Positions 1 through 10,744 are shown, counted from the stretch's first letter. The stretch is 64,000 nt of DNA from Lonicera japonica (GCA_021464415.1 CM038468.1:33964969-34028968), one strand, 5' to 3'. The notes: generated from the letters alone by a model not told the origin. Made by a program: numbers and translations.

Positions 1-488
1 TCAAATGGACATTCAGGGGAAACAAAGCAAGATCCTTTACGTTATGGAGATGCTGTTGTAAGGCTCTGCTTTGGTGTATATGGAAGGAAAGGAATAGTCG
101 TATTTTCGAGAATAAGGTGGAAGATATCGATAAAATTTGGGATAGAATTAAAGCGTTAGCTTCTTTGCGGGCTTACTCTTCAAACAGGTTTGGGTTTACG
201 TCTATTTTAGAGATTCAGAGAGACTGGACAGCTGCAATGATCTAAGATTAGTTGAGAGTTTTTTGGCTAAGCTCTCAACCTGATGATGATAGTAGTTTGT
301 ACTAGGTTGTATAATTATTCAGTTTTTAGTTCTTGTTTTGAGGCAGCTTTCTTTAGTGCCGAGCGATTCTTGTTTGTATCTTTTTTTGTTTTCGGTTTGC
401 TGGGTAGTGGAATTCACTTCCTCTTCCGGTTCTCCTTTGCTTGTATTTGATTTTTCTATCAATATAAGTTCGTTTCTTATCAAAAAAA
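1..488 (+). mobile_element. 3' end of an L1-type LINE (ORF2 C-terminus and 3' UTR)
   Basis: A reading frame open from the window edge (nt 3) to TAA at 243-245 encodes the last 80 residues of a plant LINE ORF2 protein. It carries the typical tail after the zf-RVT domain (LWRCCCKALLWCIWKERN, then IFENK). About 240 bases of 3' UTR follow, ending in TTTCTTATC and a short A-run. The complete LINE at 24708-30980 ends with the same TTTCTTATC plus A-run and has a related C-terminus, so both belong to one superfamily. The element is inserted into a METTL13-like first exon whose homology resumes at about 488. The 5' part lies outside the window, so its target duplication cannot be checked. Confidence 0.85.
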
Positions 489-801
489 TATTGGTGATAT
501 CGCGAAACCCCGCGTCGTACAGGTGTTCAGAGAGCCGAGAATTTCCGCAACCGGGGACCAGGATCTGCGCCGAAGAAGAAACTTCCGCTTCTCCGGCGGC
601 GGCGTAGGAGGAGGAGTCTGGTGGTTCATCGGTGGAGAGGTGGGAGAGAAGGGGGTGGCGGAGTTGAGGCCAATCGGCGTACCACTCGAAGGAGTCGTCG
701 GTACCTCGGATGCTGAAGAATTTGTCCCAGTTGTCTTTGCTGGTAAAGTCTCCTAGGGTTTTTAGCAGCTCTTCTTGTTGCTGTTGCTCCTTCTTCCCCA
801 T
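489..801 (-). pseudogene. METTL13: METTL13-like methyltransferase, duplicated exon 1 fragment
   Basis: The minus strand from ATG at 801 encodes the N-terminus of a METTL13/eEF1A-methyltransferase-like protein. It shows MGKKEQQQQEELLKTLGDF, then DNWDKFFSIRG, then SAM-binding motif I (ILVPGCGNSRLSEHLYDAGF). The frame is intact up to DITNI, where the LINE 3' end interrupts it. It closely matches the exon 1 at 33178-33591, and the match continues about 110 bases upstream of the ATG (to about 920). It is therefore a duplicated block including 5' flank, not a retrocopy of coding sequence. The parts encoding the rest of the methyltransferase are absent, so I treat it as a gene fragment. Small differences from the other copy include an AAAGEAEV versus AAGGEVEA region. 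Confidence 0.85.
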
Positions 802-920
802 TTTCTTCTTCTTCTTCTTCTCTCACTCCCTGTATTTCTCGTTTGTTCTTTTGGGGTTTTGTTTTACAAGGGTTTTACTTTGGAAGGGTTTACCTCGGGG
901 GCAGAAGTGATTGTATGACG

Positions 921-1546
921 TGGTCTTCATTAAAAAAATTGAAATATGAAAATTAAAATTAAAAAATTAAAAAAGCTATTTATTTCATTTTAAAAACTAT
1001 ATTTAAAAAAAATATTATTTATTTAAATATAACATATATAAAAATTAAAATTATTTTAGTATAACAATTTCACCGCTCTCTTAAATACCGTAACTACGGC
1101 AGCTTATGAATCTCCGGATGAAAATAAGATTGTTGGTCTCGGAGGATCAATGTGAGGGTAGATTTGTTTATGGTTGGCGGGAGCCAAAGTCCTTAAAAAA
1201 GATACCAAAAGAGATCAAAAAGGGAACAACGTTGAAAGTAAGTGGTGGTGACAATTCCAAGAATCATCTCCAAACAGTAATACTTAGAGTAGGGCATCAA
1301 TCACTCACATACAAGACCACACATCTGAAAAACATCAGGATCCATTCAACCTTGTTTTTAAACGGGTTGGATTTTTAAATCACTTAAATCTAAAAATTTT
1401 AATTTTTTAGATTTCAGGGGCATTTTTACTGATAAGTGAGCAGCACCTAAATTAGCATTAAGAAATAGTGATTCTTAAATTAAGACAATTGGGCATAATC
1501 CTCATTTCAATAATAAGATAATTATAAAGGACACTTATAAATTAGT
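921..1546. other. AT-rich spacer, no gene seen
   Basis: AT-rich spacer between the METTL13-like duplicate and the first MULE. A 90-codon frame at 1106-1378 resembles nothing I recognise. The last nine bases (1538-1546, TAAATTAGT) are the left target-site duplication of the adjacent MULE. Confidence 0.5.
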
Positions 1547-3280
1547 GAAAAAAAGATAAATTAAACCCTGAAGTTTGGTTGTGGATTCAATTTCTCCCTT
1601 GGTTTTTCAAAAAATGCAACGTCTTCCTTAAAGTTTCTACATTAGTTCAATTAAGACCATCGACCTAATTCCGTTAATACTTCCGTCCAAATAATTTACA
1701 CTTAACCCCCTAATACTTTAAAAGTGGCATTAAACCCCCTTAAGTTATATATATTTTTTTAACTTTTAAATTCTCCATTGATATATATACACACACAATC
1801 TTCATCACCCTCTTCTTCTCCAATCCTAATGAATCCTAAACTCTAGCCCCCAACAGTTGCCTCTGGCACCTCATATCCGTCACCGGTGTTAATAGCTCCG
1901 GCTTCCATTTCCGACCATCCCCTCAAACACTACCCTTTTTGTTCACCATCACCGGCAACCTTCATTCCCTCACTACCACTTTTACCTTCGTCTCCTCCCC
2001 CACCATCACCATCATCACTTCCCTTCTCTCTCTACAACACACATACTCATATACATACATATATATATATATAGAGAGAGAGTACCATACAAGATATAAA
2101 TATATATAGTTCTATACAAGATATATATATATATATATGTTCACCCCAATGCAACCTCATTACACTGTCCCTCCATTATAATTAGGGACTTAGAATTATA
2201 ATCAAACAAATAAGATGGTAAAAAAAGAGTTCATGTCACAAATGGTAGTCCCGAAACTGAAGTTCCACTTTAAAGGGGTGGATTTGGAATTACCGTCGAA
2301 GAATTATATGGTAGCAGATCTGGGCGGTGTGCTTGGCAATGGCAGCCTCGGGTTCAATGTCGATTTTCAAGAATGTTCAACAAAAAAATCTTCTGATTAT
2401 ACATGATCTTGAGAAGGGGAGTTTATCTTTTTTGCCTACTCAATGTGATTAGTTGTAATTGAGTTGTTTTGGAGGTTTGAATTATGAATGAAAATAAAGA
2501 TTTTTGTTAGTATTTTGATTATATACAATACAAAACTTAATTGGTAGGTTTTCAATTACATATAAACCCATCAGAAGAAAATTTGATTTTCCAATTCAAT
2601 TTGAACCCACCACAATTTGATTTGATCTCAATTAAAATTGAAATTTGAGTTTGATTAGTGCTCGATTTTGTGTATATATATATGCATATGTAGGGAGAGA
2701 GAAACGCAATTATATATATACATATATGGAGAGAAAGAAAGAAGAAGTGAGAGAGAGAGAGAGAGAAAGACACATTGCTAAACACTTTATCCTCTCACTC
2801 TAGCATCTCCGACGTAGGCGAAGCTTTGAAGTGGGTTTGTAACCGAAATGGGTTACAATCCAAATGGGTTGTAATCGAAATAAATATACAATCAATTCCC
2901 CTATAGATTTAGTTGCCGGCTAATTTCTCCGTTTTCCAGCTCCTCGGGAAGCTATTAATCTTTAACGCGAACCTCACCAGAACAATCCACGCTGACATCG
3001 GCTCGTGTACATCACACTCCGTCATCGAGAAGCTGGTGATGAATCTTAAAAAAATGGAGTTAAAAGTTAAAATAAAATATTAATTAAGGGGGTTTAGTTT
3101 TACTTTTAAAGTTTTAGGGGGTTAAGTGTAAATTATTTAGACAGAATTGTTAACGGAATTAGGACGAGAGTCTCAACTGAACCACTATAGCAACTTTAAG
3201 GGAAATATTGCATATTTTGAAACATCAGGGAAAAAATTGAATCTACACCCAAACTTCAGGGTTTAATTTGTCGTTTTCCC
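1547..3280. mobile_element. Mutator-like element with long TIRs carrying host gene fragments (Pack-MULE)
   Basis: The segment is flanked by the identical 9-bp sequence TAAATTAGT (1538-1546 and 3281-3289), the target-duplication length of Mutator-like elements. Its ends form imperfect terminal inverted repeats of about 220 bp (1547 to about 1775, and about 3055 to 3280), sharing AAATTAAACCCTGAAGTTTG near the tips. No transposase is visible, so it is non-autonomous. The interior is less AT-rich in patches and contains a recognisable piece of an aspartic protease gene (2215-2452). Two other GC-richer patches (about 1840-2030 and 2800-3040) may be further captured sequence, but I could not identify them. 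Long TIRs, a 9-bp duplication and a captured gene fragment together define a Pack-MULE. Confidence 0.85.
2215..2452 (+). pseudogene. Captured C-terminal fragment of a nepenthesin-type aspartic protease
   Basis: The frame beginning at 2215 encodes KKEFMSQM, then VVPKLKFHFKG, then VDLELPSKNYMVAD. This is the C-terminal lobe signature of plant A1B (nepenthesin/CDR1-like) aspartic proteases. After a +1 frame change near 2335 the other frame reads AMAASGSMSIF, then NVQQKN, then HDLEKGSLSFLPTQCD and a TAG at 2450-2452, which is the usual end of this family. About 25 residues normally present between EFMSQ and VPKL are missing. Where the family has FGN in its FGNxQQ motif, this copy has FKN. The catalytic Asp motifs are not included. 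It lies wholly inside the MULE and is most simply a captured, decayed gene piece. Confidence 0.8.
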
Positions 3281-3357
3281 TAAATTAGTTATGTAAATTA
3301 AGGACATTGTATAAAAAAGACACTTATATCATTTCTTTATAACATCCCACGTCTCAT

Positions 3358-4005
3358 CATAATTGGTGCTAAATCTGTTTAGCAACAATCTATTTTAGCA
3401 CTAATGGTACTAAATTTGTTTAGCACCAATTTGTTTTACCACCAATGGTGCTAAATCTGAATAGCACCAATCTGTTTTACCACCAATGGTGCTAAATCTG
3501 TTTTAGCACCAATTATGCTAAATATGTTTAGCACTAATCTGTTTTTAGCACAAATGGTGCCAAATTTGTTTAGCACCAATCTATTTTACCACCAATGGTG
3601 TTAAATCTATTTTAGTAATAATTGTGATAAATTTGTACTCTGTTTTAGAACCAATTGTGCTAAATCTATTTAGTACCAATGGTCAAACACACTAACAAGC
3701 AATATGATAGTTCTAAAAGCAATTTAGCACCATTTTTCACAAATGTAAAATAGTTTTGATGTTGCTAAAAGCCATTTAGTACCACCTTTTAAACAAGAAG
3801 TAATAAGCAATCTAAAGGTACTAAATGCATTTAGCACCACCTATCAATATAGATGACAACAACCAGAAGGTACTAAATGCATTTAGCACCACATGTCAAC
3901 ACATATGACAATAATCTGAAGGTGCTAAATGCATTTAGCACCACTTGTCAACATACATGACGATTACCAGAAGGTACTAAAATGATTTTAGCACCATTAC
4001 AAAAC
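3358..4005. repeat. Array of near-palindromic units, 52-bp period in its right half
   Basis: The stretch is a chain of inverted half-sites of the form GGTGCTAAAT and its complement. In the right half, palindromic cores begin at 3817, 3869, 3921 and 3973, an exact 52-bp period. Looser versions start at about 3709 and 3761. The core at 3921-3942 is a perfect 22-bp palindrome (GGTGCTAAATG followed by its exact complement). The left half (3358-3690) uses the same half-sites with a TTAGCACCAAT flavour and less regular spacing. Such arrays occur in subterminal regions of some plant DNA transposons, notably CACTA elements, but no transposon ends were found here. Confidence 0.75.
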
Positions 4006-4095
4006 ATAGAATAACAAAATTAATGAGATCAGCATCCATCAATTTATAAATATGTATATATATATGGATCGATGTAGGGTTCCTAAAAAAAGAGT

Positions 4096-5091
4096 GAGTA
4101 AATACTATCAATGGCCACTAAACTATCGGTCAATTTTACCAATGGCCACTGAACTTCATTTTGTTACAATCGGACCATTAAACTTTTAAAAAGTGCTACC
4201 ATTAGCCACTCTGTCAAATCCCACCGTTAAAAATTAACGGAGCCATGTCATGTGTTAAAATCTATGGGCATTTAAGTCATTTTGCTTTTTTTTTCTTTCT
4301 TTCTTCTCCCTTTTTCCTTTTTTTTTCTTTTTTTTTTCTCCTTCTTCCTCTTCCTCCAAGCTGTTTCGTTTTCTTCCTCCAAGCTTCTTATTCCTCCTCC
4401 GAGCTTCTTCTTCTTCTTCTTCCGTCCCCACCCCTCATCTCCGCCACCACCGATGACGTACCCCCCACCCCTCATCGCCATCGTCATCCCCACAGTGGAC
4501 TCCTCCTCGCATCACTGTTGCACCACCGTCACAACCACTACAGGAACCACCAATACCGGGTCCTCTATTTAGAGGAATCCTAGCCCTTTTTCCAAAATCC
4601 TCTATTTGTGTGTATGGAGGAGAGGAGATAGAAAGAGAAAATTAGCAGAGAGAGAGAGAAATCTTCGCGAGACCAAAATCCATTTTTGTGTGTGTGTGTA
4701 TAGATCAATTGCTATTTGATTTATTTAGATATGAATTGAGCAAAAATGGAAAGAAAAAGGAGAATTGTGAATGTGAAATTGATAGTGAGGTTTTGAGAAT
4801 AGTGAAGAAGAAGAAGCAACTCGGAAGAAGAAAAAGTAACAGCTCAGAAGAGGAAGAAGAAAGAAAGAAAAGAAAAGGAAAAAAGGAAAAGAAAATAAAA
4901 AGCAAAATGACTTAAATGCCCCTAGATTTTAACACATAACATGGCTCCGTTAATTTTTAACGGTGGAATTTGACGAAGTGGATAATAGTAGCACTTTTTA
5001 AAAGTTTAATGGTTCAATTGTAACAAAATAAAGTTCAGTGGCCATTGGTAAAATTGGCCGATAGTTCAGTGGCCATTGATAGTATTTACTC
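4096..5091. mobile_element. Non-autonomous Mutator-like element with very long TIRs
   Basis: The element is flanked by a perfect 9-bp duplication, AAAAAGAGT (4087-4095 and 5092-5100). Terminal inverted repeats start GAGTAAATACTATCAATGGC and run at least 190 bp. They then continue more loosely through a pyrimidine-rich arm (about 4275-4430) matched by a purine-rich arm (about 4800-4910), giving arms of about 330 bp each. No transposase frame is present. The middle (about 4435-4580) is GC-richer and could be captured sequence, but it resembles nothing I know. Long poly-Ser, poly-Phe or poly-Lys frames here are products of the pyrimidine/purine arms and not genes. Confidence 0.85.
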
Positions 5092-5321
5092 AAAAAGAGT
5101 TGCATACATATTTTATTTTTTTAAAATCCCGCTGGGCTATTGAAATTGGTCGATTTCGATAACAAAAAGACCTGTGGTCTTCTTAATTTTGTACGTAATT
5201 ATAGTAATTTTGTCTTTTGAACAACATATCCAAAAATCTGCCCAATCCAATAGTTCGATCAAAAGATACATTTGTTTTATGATTGCACCTGCAGAAAAAA
5301 AAAAAAGAAGAAAAGGAAGAA

Positions 5322-5475
5322 GATGATGAGAACGGCTCTCCTCTCGGCGATACGATCGGAGAGTCGGTTGGTGGGTGGTGCAGCAGTGGTCTGTTGGGAG
5401 GCGGGGAAGACGTCGAAGGTAGAAAAAATACAAGTGGATAGTCCAAAAGCATGTGAAGTAAGGGTTAAAATGCTT
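5322..5475 (+). pseudogene. Fragment of an alcohol dehydrogenase-like gene
   Basis: A frame starting at the ATG pair at 5322 reads, about 17 residues in, GGAAVVCWEAGKTSKVEKIQ followed by VDSPKACEVRVKML. This is the N-terminal beta-strand region of plant zinc-dependent alcohol dehydrogenase-like proteins, which have AVVCW/KAAVC, then EEIQVDPP, then EVRVKML. In intact proteins CHTD zinc-ligand residues follow directly; here the frame runs into unrelated AT-rich sequence. The fragment covers roughly the first 40 residues of the catalytic domain and has no recognisable continuation. It sits between a MULE and a repeat, so it may be another captured or residual gene piece. The assignment rests on a short stretch. 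Confidence 0.55.
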
Positions 5476-5781
5476 AAATGTTTATATTACATGCTTAAAG
5501 GTTTATATGAGGGGTATTTTTATACATCAATATTTCTCATTATCCTTAAAATAAATCAATATTATCAAAAGTGTACTTAATTTAGAATTAAATAATGAAA
5601 TTAGTCCTACTTATTTTTGTTAAATATAAGTTCTTCCCTAGAGTTGTAAAATATTACAGAGTGATGTCTTATAATCCATTTTCTCTTTTTAAATGTTTCA
5701 CAATTTATTTTTTTTAAATTAACTAAACATATTATTTTATATGTTACAAATATTTTTTTTATTGTCTAATATTATATTATT

Positions 5782-6463
5782 ATTTAGTAACACATTTTTT
5801 TTATGTGAGCAGAGTTTATGTAAGTACAATCACCTTTCATTAAGTGAACCTTATTTAGAAAACACTCAATAATCTATTCATTGATGCTAAGCGAGTTCTT
5901 ACAAACAAATTTTTCTCAAGTGAGGTGAGTGTGTGTGCGCATTCATCTCTCATTAGGCGGATCTTAAAGGGGTATTAGTGATTAAAAATTTACCTTAGCG
6001 GGTGTTTGTGACAAGGAAAGTATTTGTGACAAATATGGGTGTATAAATAACACCATACTTGAGAAATGGTTTTTTGAATTTTTTTAGAATATTGGTAAAG
6101 GCACTCTCAATTTCCGGTCTACACACCTATTATTAAAAAATAACAAGGGTACCTTAATTAAAAACCTCTCTTCCTTTCATCTTCTTTCTTTCAATCTGAT
6201 TCTAAACACAAAAACCATTTCCTCGTTTATTTCTTTCTAACTGCCTTTATTTCTTTCTACTAGAGAAAATTGAATCTCGCATTATTGTTGTAACAACACT
6301 AAAATAAATATCATCAAAAGAGTATTCAAGTATAAAATGAAAACACGTCTACAACTTAAAGGAAAAATGTTTCAATGAAGGTTTATATTTATCATATTGT
6401 ATTTATTGAATGCAAATACTAGACTGAGAAATCGTTGGTTTCAAAATCTAAAAGGATATATAT
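5782..6463 (+). repeat. Dispersed repeat R, copy 1
   Basis: This 0.68-kb AT-rich segment has a closely similar copy in the same orientation at 39215-39905. Shared blocks include the start ATTTAGTAACACATTTTTTT, an internal GAATATTGGTAAAGGC, the block CTACACACCTATTATT and the end AAAATCTAAAA before an AT run. No coding potential or transposon termini were recognised. Copy 1 is bounded on the right by the truncated gypsy element. Copy 2 is bounded on the left by a LINE 5' end. Confidence 0.8.
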
Positions 6464-6481
6464 ATTGAGTTATCCCTATGA

Positions 6482-9371
6482 GGGTGCGACATGGTATTGG
6501 GTACGGATTGGATGAGGCAGTTTAGTCCTTTGTTATTTGATTTCAATTTAAGACTCATTTTTAAAAAAGGAGGAAGGAAGGCTCTGCAGGGGACAAAAGA
6601 AGTAGCTTCTATAAAAGCTATCACTGGCAAGAGTTTAGCAAAAATGTGCAAAAAAAGGGGCTCAAAGTCTAATAGGCCATCTATTTGCTTTATTTGTCAT
6701 TTCCCATTCTAATACACCACATACTCCTGTCCAAATGTTACTGCAGCAATATAGTGATGTTTTTGAGGAACCCAAGGAGTTACCACAAGAAAAAAGCCTA
6801 AACCATAGAATAAATTTAAAACCCAATTTTGAACCCCCAAACCAGAGAGACCATACATAATTCCTTTTGTTCATAAGTCAGAGATTGAAAAGCTCATAAA
6901 AGAAATGCTCAGCAGTGGTATAGTCCAGCCTAGCCATAGCCCCTATGCCTCACCTGCCATTTTAGTCAAAAAGCAAGATGGATCATGGCGATTTTGTGTT
7001 GACTACAGGAGATTAAATGAATGGACAGTGAAAGATAAATACCATATTCCTCTCATTGAAGAGTTACTAGATGAATTAAATGGGGCCACTATTTTCTCCA
7101 AAATTGATTTGAGGGCTGGTTACCATAAAGTGGGGATCCATGAGCCAGTTATACATAAAACTGCATTCAAAACTCATGTGGGTCACTTCGAATTTAAGGT
7201 CATGCCTTTTGGATTAACCAATGCCCCAGCTACTTTTCGATCATTGATTAATGAGATTTTCCATCCTTATTTGAGAAGATTTGTTATAGTATTTTTTGAT
7301 GATATCTTAATCTATAGCCCCACATTAGCTTCACATGTGGAACATTTAAAGCTAGTCTTATCTGTTTTGTAAAATCACAAGCTTTATGCTAAGCAGTACA
7401 AATGTGCTTTTGCCCAAACGAAGATTGATTATTTGGGGCATATGATTAGTGGAAGGGGAATCTCAATTGAATGGAGCAAAGTCCAATGTATGTTACAATG
7501 GCCAACTCCTACACTCTTAAGGAGTTAAGAGGGTTCTTAAGCGTCACGGGATATTATAGAAGATTTGTTAAAGGGTAAGGTATCATTGCCAAACTATTAA
7601 CTGATCTTTTGAAGAAAGGGAATTTCCATTGGACACCCGAAGCTACTGCCGCGTTCGAATCTTTAAAGAAAGCCATGACTACCACACCGGTCCTAGCCAT
7701 GCCTGATTTTACCCTAACTTTAACACTTAAGATTGATGCTTATAATTCTGGAGTTGGGGTAGTCCTTACGCAACAAGGAAGACCAGTTTCTTATTTCAGT
7801 AAGGCCTTAGGGCCCAAATACTTGGGGTTATCTACCTACGAAAATGAGCTGCTTGCCATTTTAATGGTAGTGCATCATTGGAAGTATTACTTACTTGGTG
7901 AGAACTTTGTGATTCTCACTGATTAGCAAAGTATCAAACACTTTGCCAATCAAAAGTTATCCATGATGCTATAACAAAAGTGATCTACCAAACTGTTGGG
8001 TTATGATTACAAAATCAAGTATAGATGTGGAAGTGAAAACAAAGTTGCAGATGCATTATCCAGTCTACATGAAGAAAGTAGGAAAACCAATGCCATCACA
8101 ATTATTCAACTATAATATTGGGTGCAAGAAATAGTAGCTGGCTATGTTGATGATTCCCAAGTTGCATCATTGCTGTAAAAATTACAGCAAGACTCTTCTA
8201 GTGTCCCATATTACACCTTCTCCAATGGAGTCTTAAAGCATAAAAACAAACTATATGTGGGAAATTCTAAAGCACTGAAAACTAGAATTCTCGAAGTCAT
8301 TCATTCTTCCAATGAGGGGGGACACTCTGGATCTCTTGGCACCTACCAAAAGGCTAAGCCTTACTTCTACTGGCCGGGAATGAAGTTTGATATTAAAGCC
8401 TTCGTTACTAATTGTGACATTTTCCAAAGAAACAAAGTAGAGAATGTAGTTCCCGTAGGACTTCTACAACCTCTCCCTATTCCAGAACAAGCATGGCAGC
8501 ACCTTACCATGGACTTCATAGAAGGATTGCCAAAATCAAAAGGAATGAAGTTATTCTAGTGGTTGTAGATAGACTTACAAAATATAGCCATTTCATTGGC
8601 TTGAGTCACCCATTCACAACCTATACAGTTTCAAGAGCATTTATGGACTCTGTTTACAAGCTCCATGGTCTACCTCTCACAGTCATATTAGATAGAGGGT
8701 CCATTTTCACCAGCAGATTTTGGCAAGAATTATTCAAGTTATTGGGTACTGAAGTGAAGCTAAGTACTGCTTACCATCCCCAAACATATGGTCAAACTGA
8801 AATAATCAATGTTTGTTTGGAAACTTATCTAAGGTGTATGGTGGATCATAAACTCAAGGCTTGGCATTAATGGTTATCACTTGCTAAGTTGTGGTTTAAC
8901 ACTCACTACCATTCTCGAATGAAAATGTCTCCATTTCAAGCTTTGTATGGGTATATCCCTCATATTCAAGGTTCCTTTGATCATTTTGCTACTTCAGTTG
9001 CCTCCATAGAAGACCATTTACAACAGAAGAAGATTATGCCACAACTTGCAAGAGAAAGTTTGGAGTTGGCTCAAAACAGAACCAAAATCATGGCTAATAA
9101 AAGGAGGTCTGACAGAGAATTCAAGGTAGGTGAATGGGTATACCTACGTTTGCAGCCTTATAGACAATCCACAGTGGCAATTTGAAGAAATCTCAAGCTG
9201 GTAGCAAAATACTATGGTCCCTACAAAGTAATGGCAAGAATAGGTAAAGTAGCCTACAAGCTTCAATTACCAATTGGTTCAAAGATTCACCCTATTTTTC
9301 ATGTCCCTCAACTCAAGAAGAAACTAAGCAAAAAGAAAGAGTCCATCCAAGACTTACCCTATACTGATGAT
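6482..9371 (+). pseudogene. gypsy pol remnant (protease end, RT, RNase H, integrase)
   Basis: Pieces in order: protease C-terminus (MVLGTDWMRQ at 6491); reverse transcriptase (6905-7372) with DGSWRFCVDYRRLN, then FSKIDLRAGYHKV, then MPFGLTNAPATF and an active-site box FFDD; RNase H (7609-7926) with TLKIDAYNSGVG and STYENELLAIL; integrase zinc region and core (8257-8870) with GHSG, CDIFQRNK, VVVDRLTKYSHF and AYHPQT; and a C-terminal part (8889-9185). Frame breaks or stops occur at about 7371, 7505-7530, 7924, 7970, 8117, 8177, 8557 and 8868. The usual integrase DGQTE tail reads YGQTE. No functional protein can be made from this copy. Confidence 0.85.
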
Positions 9372-10744
9372 TGTAGACACCCCGATCCGTGACCCCCGCA
9401 AGAACCCTAACTACCTATGAGAACTACTGTTTTTGGAGCCCGGGACCCATCCGAGCACCCGAAACTACCCCGAAAGGGTTTGTTAGCCAACAAACCTATT
9501 TATAAGTGGGATTGTCGCACGACATATCTGTATGTCGCGCGACAATCACTCCTTTGTGGCGCGACAACCCTTTCTGACACCCGACAAACCACTTTCTGAC
9601 ACATCAGTCAGTCAGAAACATCACTTCAGCTGATTGTCGCGCGACAATCACTCCTTTGTCGCGCGACAAACCCCTCTGCACCCGACCAACCACTTTCTGA
9701 CACATCACAGTGTCAGTACCCATCACTTCAGCCGCTTGTCGCGCGACAAACGGCTACAGTGATTTAGATTGTCGCGCGACAGTCAAATATGTCGCGCGAC
9801 ACTTGCATTTCTTTGCGAAATGTCGCGCGACAATCTCCCCCGAGCAGTATAAATAGGCCAACCCCCCAAGGGTTCTAGAGGGCGAATTCTCGCTACGGCA
9901 ACTTCTCGCCACAAATTCCTTATTCTCTCTGATATTTTCTAATCTTTAAGCCTTCTTTGGAAGCATCTGCGATAACATTTATTTCCGCCAGAGTCTCGGA
10001 TCTAATCTTGGCACCCGGAGTGCTACATTCTAGAGTCATACCGCCGGAAATATTTCTAAGAGGAAAGCTGATATCCGTCAGAGGTCTTCTCTGCCGTATT
10101 ATATTTTCTCTCTCTTATTCTTATATATATCGCCGGGAAGGTAACTAAAGTCTCTTCTAGTAATTAAATAAAATATTTGTATATTAGTTTTATTGTAGAC
10201 TTGTTTAAAACTCGATTTTTCTAACGGGGCGCTGCCCCGCACCCCGCGACCTGACCGGGCAGGTCGATCCCCGTCCTAGTAAGCGAAGTGGCGACAAGGT
10301 TATGGTAGATTCCTAACGCGCTTGAAAATCAGGTTTTTTTAGTTATTTCCAGAAAGCAGTAGAATATCAGTAAAAGCATCCAAGTTTTCCAACATAGAGT
10401 AAACATATAAAACCACTAGAGACCGAAAGGGCGGAATGGGTGCTTAACACCTTCCCAAACCGTAATATAGTTCCCGAACCCTATAGAATCCTGGTTTCGT
10501 AGACAAACGTGTAAAGAAAGGCTTATCTGTAGCCTTTCCTCTTACACAACTATTTTGTCCGTTTTCTCGTAAAACGTACTGGCGACTCTGAACGAACCCT
10601 CTTGCATCTAGAAATAGGATAGAGGGACACCCGATATGAATTATCAACACATAGAAGCAAATGGAACAACGGAATCCTTTCCGATGTTTCAGACTCCCAG
10701 AACCAGGGGCTGAGACCCGGGGGTCGCATTTGCGGATTCTCACA
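9372..10744 (+). mobile_element. Solo LTR (Tat/Ogre-like) nested in the gypsy element
   Basis: The segment begins TGTAGACACCCCG and ends ATTCTCACA, the TG...CA ends of an LTR. It is flanked by the perfect 5-bp duplication ATGAT (9367-9371 and 10745-10749). The interrupted gypsy chromodomain region continues on the far side. It has no pol or gag frame, so it is a solo LTR or an LTR-only derivative. A TATA box (TATAAATA, 9848-9855) marks a promoter. The block GGGTGCTTAACACCTTCCC (about 10438-10456) and the later TGGCGACTCTG are typical of large plant Tat/Ogre-type LTR elements, which is why I lean to that group. It is younger than the gypsy copy it interrupts. Confidence 0.85.
9513..9855 (+). 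promoter_or_regulatory. Cluster of TGTCGCGCGACA palindromes upstream of a TATA box in the solo LTR
   Basis: Seven exact copies of the 12-bp palindrome TGTCGCGCGACA start at 9533, 9635, 9657, 9737, 9770, 9790 and 9821. Two one-mismatch copies start at 9513 and about 9556. The last copy lies 16 bp before the TATA box (9848-9855), so the cluster sits where U3 enhancers are expected. Each site contains CGCGCG. The CGCG core is the known binding motif of plant CAMTA factors; that link is inference. The background is AT-rich, so nine such sites in 320 bp cannot be chance composition. Confidence 0.7.

Noticed and set aside
3358..4005. Regularly spaced repeats that could recall a CRISPR array
   Set aside because: The units are palindromes separated by related, not unique, spacers. 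The DNA is clearly from a plant nucleus and no cas genes are present.
4245..4915. Several frames of 70-110 codons on both strands
   Set aside because: They are made of poly-Phe/Ser/Pro or poly-Lys/Glu and arise from the pyrimidine/purine arms of the MULE.
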